Part shown: positions 59,801 through 64,000 of the stretch, in pieces
How positions within the stretch are numbered: the first letter of the stretch is position 1
How the letters are laid out: the number at the start of each line of letters is the position of its first letter
DNA from: Paragorgia papillata
Lineage: Eukaryota; Cnidaria; Anthozoa; Scleralcyonacea; Coralliidae
NCBI GenBank assembly: GCA_035771165.1
Contig: JAWNZC010000322.1
Span: forward strand, 8,480,501-8,544,500
Direction of reading: 5' to 3'
DNA: 64,000 nucleotides
The notes under the pieces: generated by a model
Told to the model about the DNA's origin: nothing
Database searches by the model: none
The model's input: only the letters and a program-made list of their open reading frames with translations
Translations under genes and position numbers: made by a program

Positions 59801-60832
59801 GTTGTACATATCAAATATCATAAAAACAAAACTTTGTAAAGGTGAGCAAGTATATTTTCTAGAATTCTTCGTATTTTGTAGTAAGTTTTTGGTCGTTGCG
59901 ACGTTTTCGAAAACTTCGTTGAGTGAAGAACATTGAATACGAATTAAGTGCATAAAAGTCCGTAACACAAAAGTCAAAACACCATAATAAAAAGTCGTTT
60001 CAGCATATATTTGAATGTATATACAAGTTCAGTTCTAAATTAAGATGTTGTTTACTTTCTTTTAAAGTAACATCGTCCACGAATAAACAGAACCACTACT
60101 ATTAAAATGAAAGCAGTTGTTTAAACATTTTTGTTTCAACTTTACTAGTATTCCATCAACCTCTGAAATTATACTAAAATTATTAGTCACCTCAGTCTCG
60201 GTAACTATCGGTTGTATTTACCTCGCTGCTTCGCGGCTTAGTAAATATTAACCGATAGTCACATCGACTTCGGTGACTAATTGTTAAATAGAACCGACCC
60301 TAACAACGGCTGCGAGGGAGACTACTCATGCAGGCACAAGCCTTAGGGCCTGTTTACAAGGACGTAGGGTTACTCTAGCACCTGGGGTCAAAGTTAGCCT
60401 GGATTTACATTTAAGCAAAATTTCACATGTAGGGTTACCCAGCTGCCCGGGTCAACTTTATTAGACGTGGTCAGTCATAATCAGGACAAGAAGCCTGGAA
60501 CTAATAAAAAGTTGTCCTGGGTATAGGCGAGCGCGTTTACAAGGACAAAACATAACCCCGCTACTAGGGTAACCCTATAGTGGCGTGATAGGGTGACCCT
60601 ATAGCACCCGGGTTACCCTAGCGTCCATGCAAACACGACAAACAAAAAAAACAAGAAATGTATGAGAGCTTACCTCCTTGTAAACAGACCCTATTAGAAA
60701 TAAGTTACGACTTACCATCTTCACATGAAAGGAGCGAATTACATAATCAGCATATTGCTCTCTTCGGGTAGCTGTTACAACAATGTCTCCATATGTTTCG
60801 GAATCTTCTGGCCAGTATTTGTGACATTTTAA
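42444..60832 (-). CDS. Receptor-type tyrosine phosphatase, 3' part (12 exons, 5' end outside window)
   Basis: Removes phosphate from phosphotyrosine on cytosolic substrates; in the family a membrane receptor with two tandem PTP domains. The exons sum to 1,452 nt (483 codons plus stop). D1 (from mid-domain): [26 protein letters not shown] with Asp-58, [12 protein letters not shown] with Cys-90, and QTEEQY, so it is catalytically competent. D2 is complete: [32 protein letters not shown], but WPD is WKE, His before Cys-413 is Val (VVCNDGLGRSG) and the first Gln of the Q-loop is Lys. D2 is therefore probably weak or regulatory. The C-terminus SFSDYANFK resembles PTPRA/PTPRE, while the D1-D2 linker is LAR-like; the subtype is left open. 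Receptor and transmembrane exons would lie beyond 64000. Confidence 0.93.
42571..42833. repeat. Inverted repeat in the last phosphatase intron
   Basis: TTGACGGTGCCAAAAAAGAT and ATCTTTTTCGGTACTGTCAA are near-perfect complements at the ends; ATTTAACCACAAT pairs with ATTGTGGTTAAAT. The arms are about 45 bp. Confidence 0.85.
43389..43562. repeat. Minisatellite, unit about 20 bp
   Basis: TTTTGTAGGTGCTTCCCCCC repeats about nine times, varying in C-run length. Two overlapping Gly/Lys-rich frames on the minus strand are artefacts of it. Confidence 0.95.
43580..43762. repeat. MITE, ATTCA.AAA family, copy 2
   Basis: TAGACCTTATTCAAAAATGG and CCATTTTTGAATAAGGTCTA are exact terminal complements; the interior resembles 19750-19936. 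Confidence 0.85.
43808..44490. mobile_element. Foldback Mutator-like element, 9-bp target duplication
   Basis: Starts CAACCTCGTACCCAGGCTCT and ends in its complement (GAGCCTGGGTACGAGGTTG); the arms are about 300 bp around a short centre near 44110-44170. The flanks TGATAACCC (43799-43807) and TGTTAACCC (44491-44499) form a 9-bp duplication with one mismatch. No transposase. Confidence 0.88.
44505..44655. repeat. Palindrome carrying a hammerhead-like core
   Basis: Arms TTATAAATACGTTTTGTGGA, CACCACGTAAAATA.TT. The minus strand shows CTGATGA then GGCCTG..CAGGCC (6-bp stem II) and GAAAG, but no stem III or stem I that I can pair. Confidence 0.75.
44823..44958 (-). CDS. Phosphatase exon, D2 P-loop end
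   Basis: Acceptor GTTTTAG|T, donor GACGTG|GTAAGT; 136 nt. Completes N of [12 protein letters not shown], then [20 protein letters not shown] and RPGLVKDV. Same length and phase as the D1 exon at 54782-54917. Confidence 0.95.
44959..46377. other. Phosphatase intron with unassigned open frames
   Basis: Minus-strand frames at 45195-45467 and 45068-45316 overlap in different frames and have a balanced composition, but I do not recognise a family. No further feature. Confidence 0.4.
46378..46532 (-). CDS. Phosphatase exon, D2 WPD-loop region
   Basis: Acceptor ATTTCAG|GAT, donor TGCAA|GTACGT; 155 nt. Encodes [19 protein letters not shown], then [20 protein letters not shown] is replaced by WKE and the His before Cys by Val. 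Same length as the D1 exon at 56334-56488. Confidence 0.94.
46930..47075 (-). repeat. Dispersed repeat, copy 2 (see 2505-2660)
   Basis: Reverse complement of the 2505 copy: GGTTTTCACTCACGTGATCG, AATAAGAATAGAGTTAAATC, ATATGGCCGCC. Confidence 0.6.
47076..48251. other. Phosphatase intron, nothing recognised
   Basis: No feature supported. Confidence 0.4.
48252..48305 (-). CDS. Phosphatase small D2 exon (boundaries uncertain)
   Basis: Encodes [18 protein letters not shown] before the donor AAC|GTAAGT. The acceptor GGGAG|ATT keeps the frame with the strong upstream donor AAA|GTAAGT; the alternative acceptor TTACAG|G at 48297-48298 would need the weaker upstream donor AA|GTTAAC. Confidence 0.6.
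48357..48518 (-). CDS. Phosphatase exon, D2 middle
   Basis: Acceptor GATTATAG|GAC, donor ACAAAA|GTAAGT; 162 nt. Encodes [20 protein letters not shown], then an acidic polar insert ([20 protein letters not shown]) longer than in vertebrate D2 domains. Confidence 0.92.
48894..49028 (-). CDS. Phosphatase exon, D2 (TQAPL, DFWRM)
   Basis: Acceptor TTTTTAG|GGA, donor GAAGGG|GTAAGT; 135 nt. Encodes [20 protein letters not shown] and [17 protein letters not shown], standard PTP landmarks. Confidence 0.96.
49109..49223. repeat. Near-perfect palindrome, 50-bp arms
   Basis: TCTTATAAGATGTTTTGGTG, GTGTAGTATCGCTGTATATT and TTTACGAGTTGT pair with the right arm around a loop of about 15 nt. Confidence 0.93.
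49490..49520. repeat. (TA)n-rich tract
   Basis: Short AT dinucleotide tract. Confidence 0.8.
49597..49640 (-). repeat. Hammerhead-like partial motif
   Basis: The minus strand reads TTGAAGA, GCC-TTGATC-GGC, GAAACGTTTGGG, followed by AATAAAG. Core C3 is U, and stems I and III are not evident. Confidence 0.4.
49783..50475 (+). pseudogene. LINE reverse transcriptase fragment
   Basis: Plus strand with at least three frame changes: [63 protein letters not shown] and [14 protein letters not shown], then [12 protein letters not shown]. It is truncated at both ends and followed by (TA)n. It lies in a phosphatase intron, antisense to it. Confidence 0.88.
50770..50890 (-). repeat. Hammerhead-like repeat, copy 3
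   Basis: The minus strand has CTGACGA, GGGT-CTTC-GCTC, GAAACGT-loop-ACGTTT. It shares flanks with 12741-12840 and 21312-21521. The segment AAAGTAGCGTGCTGCGTAGG just before it also precedes the 21312 copy. Confidence 0.65.
50891..52858. other. Phosphatase intron, little recognised
   Basis: An imperfect (TATTG/TATTC)n microsatellite lies at about 51778-51860. Nothing else supported. Confidence 0.5.
52859..52935 (-). CDS. Phosphatase exon, D2 YINA region
   Basis: Acceptor CTTTGCAG|CT, donor GTTGAT|GTAAGA; 77 nt. Encodes [20 protein letters not shown] then AVFVD. Confidence 0.95.
53268..53367 (-). CDS. Phosphatase exon, start of D2 (KNRY)
   Basis: Acceptor ATTGTAG|ACG, donor GCTT|GTGAGT; 100 nt. 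Encodes [30 protein letters not shown]. The phosphotyrosine-recognition motif KNRY is intact. Confidence 0.94.
53368..54169. other. Phosphatase intron, nothing recognised
   Basis: A hairpin-like pair (ACTCTTTCCTGTCCG / CGGACAGGAATGAGT) lies at about 54038-54134. Nothing else. Confidence 0.5.
54170..54319 (-). CDS. Phosphatase exon, end of D1 and linker
   Basis: Acceptor TTTTTAG|GAA, donor TTTAAG|GTAATT; 150 nt. Encodes [20 protein letters not shown], then a helical linker ending [11 protein letters not shown]-like in layout. Confidence 0.96.
54410..54610. repeat. Degenerate GATTTTNAAGGATTTT repeat
   Basis: About twelve loose copies of a 13- to 15-bp unit in an intron. Confidence 0.65.
54782..54917 (-). 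CDS. Phosphatase exon, D1 P-loop
   Basis: Acceptor GGTTATAG|T, donor ACAGAG|GTAAAT; 136 nt. Encodes (S)[36 protein letters not shown]. The P-loop Arg and Q-loop Gln are present. Confidence 0.97.
54918..55740. other. Phosphatase intron, nothing recognised
   Basis: No supported feature; small frames show no motif. Confidence 0.4.
55741..55885. repeat. Palindromic element
   Basis: CTTGTTGACT..CCCT.GAGAAACAT, TTTTACGG and CTTCAATGTCACCCTCGGGC pair with the right arm around a 4-nt centre near 55812. Confidence 0.9.
56334..56488 (-). CDS. Phosphatase exon, D1 WPD loop and catalytic Cys
   Basis: Acceptor ATTTTAG|AAT, donor TGCAG|GTAAAT; 155 nt. Encodes [20 protein letters not shown] and ESGPLVVHC. 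The general acid Asp and the nucleophile Cys are both here. Confidence 0.97.
56549..56690. repeat. Palindrome, copy 2 of the 39493 family
   Basis: Arms ATAGTATAGTTTAAGTGGGC and TGTCGCAACTGTCAGTTTCA pair almost perfectly. Arm sequence differs from 39493-39632, but the right flank (ATGGTATTGAGCACT, CATTCCGTGAAC, then TA repeats at 56760-56805) matches. Confidence 0.9.
56927..57120. repeat. Inverted repeat, arms about 85 bp
   Basis: AAGAAATAGAAAATGG, GATGCAAACAC and GAGTTGGGAGAATTCGAAAG pair with the right arm around a centre near 57020. Confidence 0.85.
57171..57773. mobile_element. TIR element with nested palindrome
   Basis: The left end ATCAAGAGAGCATAAAGGTA pairs with TACCTTTATGCTCTCTTGAT at the right; the arms extend about 75 bp to CTTAAGTTATTT. 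The palindrome at 57384-57513 lies inside. Confidence 0.8.
57384..57513. repeat. Palindrome with hammerhead-like core
   Basis: Arms TAGAATAGACAAAACAGGAA, TTTCTTAACGTTTCGGGCAC. The minus strand reads CTGAAGA, GGGC-TGT-GCCC, GAAACG, a long loop, then CGTTC. Stem I is not evident. Confidence 0.8.
57774..60185. other. Phosphatase intron, largely unassigned
   Basis: A hairpin at about 58048-58128 (TTCTGTATCGGG..CCCGATACAGAA). Nothing else confident. Confidence 0.5.
60186..60283. repeat. Hairpin
   Basis: TAGTCACC, GTAACTATCGGTT..TATTTAC pair with GTAAATATTAACCGATAGT and GGTGACTA. Confidence 0.8.
60290..60324. repeat. Lone terminus of the TAGTCTC element family
   Basis: ACCGACCCTAACAACGGCTG then CGAGGGAGACTA matches the right end of 15576-16875. 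No second end was found. Confidence 0.75.
60347..60698. mobile_element. Short TIR element, GGGCCTGTTTACAAGGA ends
   Basis: GGGCCTGTTTACAAGGA at the left and TCCTTGTAAACAGACCC at the right are complements with one mismatch. The interior carries repeated GGGTTACCC/GGGTGACC palindromic motifs. A TTA precedes the left end; the right flank is TAT. Confidence 0.7.
60716..60832 (-). CDS. Phosphatase first exon in the window (mid D1)
   Basis: Acceptor ACTTTTAG|TTA, donor AAGATG|GTAAGT; 117 nt, phase 0 at both ends. Encodes [20 protein letters not shown] then [13 protein letters not shown]. Upstream D1 exons are expected further right. Confidence 0.94.
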
Positions 60833-61159
60833 CTAAAAGTAAACATATGATCTAATAAATATTATTGCGCAAAATAAATCGTTTCAAATTAACAATAAAT
60901 CGATTCAAATTAATTCGATAAATCGATTCAAATTAACAACGTATTTATTAAGAAATGTAATCTTTCTCGGGTGAACATTGGGTTAGACTTAGTGGAATAC
61001 CATTTGCAAACAATCGTTAATTTATCAGTTCAGTCTGTTGCTCTATAATACCATGCCAAAATGTCGTAAAATCCCAAAAATACTCTCCCCCGATAGTTAA
61101 TGTCTTCGTTAAGGTTTGCAGGGTCATTTTGGTAAAGCGCTGTCAATTCGTCAGAATTT

Positions 61160-61750
61160 ATGCCACAAAAATAAAATAGATATCGTTACTTAGAAAGCTA
61201 TTAATTTGTAGAATACGAGGTTGTCTTTGATTTTGCGATAAACACGCACAAACCAATAATAGTTGTGAAGTTTTAAATTAAAACCAGAGGGCTTCACTCG
61301 ATCGGGGCGACTCAAGTAAAAAGCGTTTTATTTTGTTCAAAATCTTTTTTTCCAGTTTAATTCCGAGATAAATTTCCAGCAAAACGGTGTCAACGTTTTT
61401 TGATATGTCGAGTTTTGCTGATGTTATTGACGACCAAAATTGAAAGTGTTTTTTTTTCGACCAACACTCGGACAAAAAAGGTTAAATTGTTACAAATCAT
61501 CCATTAAGGAAAATCTTCCCCAAAACTAATTCAAATAAATATTGTCTTCGAAGAACCAGCAGTGCACGCCCTAAACTTTAGTTCTTTAGTATTTTCCTAT
61601 ATAATTTTAGCTCTTATTTACATATTACAGTGTATAATATAATCATTGTATTAATTATATTACAACTTTTTATATATATTATGTAAATGTTTTTAAAAAT
61701 TTAATTTTTGTAAGATAGGGAATGTATCTTTTTCCTATGAAGAATAAAGA

Positions 61751-61806
<56 letters not shown>

Positions 61807-62090
61807 AATAAGTCATAAAATCGAAACCAGGCAATAAATAAAAAAATGCTGACACCGTTTTTGCTGGAACTTTATCTCGGAATCGAACTGCGAAATTTTT
61901 TTTGAACAAAATGAAACGCGTTGTTCTTAAGTCGTCCCAAGTGCAGCGCTCTGGCTTTACTTGAAAAATTTGCAACTATTATTGGCTTGTGTTTATCGCA
62001 AAATCAAATACAACATTGTATTCTACAATTAATAGCTTTCTAACGATATCTATTTTATTTTTGTGGCATAAATAGAAAGTTCCAAAAATA
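61160..62090. mobile_element. Inverted-repeat element with an inserted LINE tail
   Basis: Left arm 61160-61400 and right arm 61840-62090 are complements over about 240 bp (TATGCCACAAAAATAAAATA, CCGAGATAAA.TTCCAGCAAA). The centre holds a LINE-like 3' UTR ending GAAGAATAAAGAC and a (GATT)n tail at 61754-61804. Confidence 0.8.
61754..61804. repeat. (GATT)n microsatellite
   Basis: Twelve perfect units after AATAAAGAC, probably a LINE 3' tail. Confidence 0.97.
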
Positions 62091-62212
62091 GAAAGTATAG
62101 ACGAGGCAGTCATTTCGAAAGTTTACGCCTTATGTAGTTCGATTCGAGAGAATGACGTGAAAATACCCTTCTGTTGACTGGAACCAGTGAACTCGATGAC
62201 GATACGAAGTGA

Positions 62213-63945
62213 GGCAAAAAGTTCCAGGCCCCTGCGCGGTTTGCAGGTACGATTCAGTCTCCCACAAAATGTTTTTTTACACGGCCGCCCGCGTCTTGAG
62301 CGAACTGCGAAGGCTCGAAAAGGTTGGAAAAAAATTATTTATCAAATTATTTTGTCAGACTAAACGTGCATTTAATGGTTTCCCATTGTTGTGCAGTGCT
62401 GTTGCAACCTCGTCCCCAGGCCGTTTGAGGAAGGAAGCGAGCAGGCCGATCAAACGCCCTGGTAAAGGCTGGAATCACGTGAGAAAATATTCCAATATAT
62501 TTGGAAAATTTTCCCGCCAGATTGACCACCGGGCTTCCGGTCTAGTACGTCAGCTTATATATTTGAATGAACTGAATTAATTAATTAAATAAGCCGTTGT
62601 ACTAGTCAACACAATTTATTGTTTCTACGAGAAATCCAACATGCTAAATTAGCTCAAAATAACCTTAACATACTGAAATAAACAAATACACTTGCCTGGG
62701 TTGTTTGTGGTGAGTTTGCGATGATATGTTGGTTAAGTTTCGTGATTGCTCCAGAATAACAACCCGTTATATTACGGGTTGGTCGAAACTCTTCAAACCA
62801 ACATATCATCGCAAATTCGCCACAAACAACAACCCAGCCAAGTGTATTTTGTTTATTTCAGTGTGTTAAGGTTATTTTGAGCTATTTTAGCATGTTGGAT
62901 TTCTCGTAGAAACAATAAATTGTATTGACTTGTACAACGGCTTATTTAATGATTCAGTTCATTCAAATATTTAAGCGGACGTACATACGACCGGAAGCCC
63001 AGTGGTCAATCTGGCGGGAAAATTTTCCAAATATATTGGAATATTTTCTCACGTGATTCCAGCCTTTGCCAGGGCGTTTGATCGGCTTGCTCGCTTCCTT
63101 CCTCAAACGCCCTGGGGACGAGGTTGGTGCTGTTGTTGTTTTATTTTCTGTATAGCATTCCGAAATTATACAGTAAATTAAGCTCGGGTCTCGGGATGAA
63201 AATAGGCTGAGAAAACAGATGATATGTCCTTTTGCTGGCTATGATATGAAAACAGCCAGCTGAAAAGGTGAGAACAAGAGTGAGAAAGCTACTATTCTTG
63301 TACGAGTAAGTTTGAAGACGTATTGATACTTGATATCCAATGTCATTTTCTTATTTCTGCTCCTTTAATTCTTTGTTCGAACGGCATTTTAAACGATATG
63401 TCAAACTTTTTAAACGTTATGTCAAACGATATTTTAAGAAATAAATGACAACTAGATTGTTCATTTTTCACGTTTACTCATGGCTAGTTGTTGTTTTCGG
63501 TACGAATGCGGAATGCTTTTTAAACAAAACGACACTGATGAAACTGGTACTAACCTAAACGGCATATTCTATACTAAGTTTGTGTTGATTTTTTGTATTC
63601 TCTTTGGAGTGACGAAACTCTAATATATATGGTTTATAATATAACGAAAATTTGATTTAATTTCTTCACTGACAAACTTCGTGCACGTTTTGTAAAGACA
63701 ATGACTTTTACTATAGCACCAAATACACAATCACTGCATAATTAGTTCGGCAGCATAACACAACCAATCAAAATTTAAAATGCACGTTTAGCAAAGCGTG
63801 ATAAAATGACTCAATAAACAATTTTTCAAACCTTATAAATTTCGAGCCTTCGCGGTTCGCTCAAGACCGGTGACCGTGTAAAAAAACATTTTGTGGGAGA
63901 CTGATATCTACCTGCAAACCGCGCAGGGGCCGGGAACTTTTTGCC
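62213..63945. mobile_element. TIR element GGCAAAAAGTTCC, interrupted by a foldback element
   Basis: The left end GGCAAAAAGTTCCAGGCCCC pairs with GGGGCCGGGAACTTTTTGCC at the right; the arms run about 110 bp to AAGGCTCGAA. The element at 62405-63126 sits inside. No transposase ORF. Confidence 0.8.
62405..63126. mobile_element. Foldback Mutator-like element, perfect 9-bp target duplication
   Basis: Starts CAACCTCGTCCCCAGG and ends CCTGGGGACGAGGTTG; the arms are about 350 bp with a centre near 62770. GTGCTGTTG occurs immediately on both sides (62396-62404 and 63127-63135). The terminal sequence matches the family at 43808-44490. Confidence 0.92.
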
Positions 63946-64000
63946 CCCCGAATGACTGGACGTTAGCGTTCCAGGTATCACATTTTAACTTACATCGTCA

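Noticed and set aside
61010..61170. Minus-strand frame reading ELTALYQNDPANLNED as a phosphatase exon
   Set aside because: No PTP motif, no fitting splice sites, and it runs into an inverted-repeat element.

Overview
This is an AT-rich metazoan genomic window in which two intron-rich protein-coding genes sit in a dense field of mobile elements. Metazoan-type phosphoribosylformylglycinamidine synthase, a tandem-domain receptor tyrosine phosphatase, LINEs with CR1/L2-like reverse transcriptases, Penelope-type hammerhead motifs and many foldback/TIR elements together suggest a marine invertebrate, most likely a cnidarian (anthozoan). That assignment is inference, not proof.

Both genes lie on the minus strand. 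(1) PFAS runs from the ATG at 34509 to the stop at 4343. I placed twelve exons by hand with GT/AG sites; they join in frame to 4,080 nt, or 1,359 residues, close to the usual metazoan length. The protein is a single chain with the N-terminal PurS-like part, the two synthetase halves and the C-terminal glutamine amidotransferase, for step 4 of de novo purine synthesis. (2) The 3' part of a receptor-type protein tyrosine phosphatase runs from an exon at 60832 to the stop at 42444. Twelve exons join in frame to 483 codons. They cover the second half of an active D1 domain and a complete D2 domain whose WPD and His-Cys motifs are altered. Its 5' exons lie beyond position 64000.

Region by region: 1-4342 is downstream of PFAS and holds a tandem duplication, a LINE reverse-transcriptase fragment and foldback repeats. 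4343-34509 is PFAS; its introns carry TIR elements, and its 9.6-kb first intron holds an old LINE broken by two younger LINEs, a 5S-rRNA-like SINE promoter and a GGGTCATTCC TIR element. 34510-42443 is intergenic and holds the PFAS promoter region, a complete hammerhead ribozyme motif, a long GA-rich satellite split by a LINE, a perfect palindrome and a TGAGTAA-rich patch. 42444-60832 is the phosphatase gene, with a 683-bp foldback element flanked by near-identical 9-bp target duplications, a LINE fragment and several palindromes in introns. 60833-64000 holds nested inverted-repeat elements, one flanked by a perfect 9-bp target duplication.

The main unusual signals are the complete type I hammerhead motif at 36614-36656 and a family of related partial motifs; three Mutator-like elements with 9-bp target duplications; the 5S-derived SINE; the nested LINE stack; and the mirrored 155/136-nt exon pairs of the two phosphatase domains. 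No bacterial-type system, CRISPR array or complete tRNA gene was seen.
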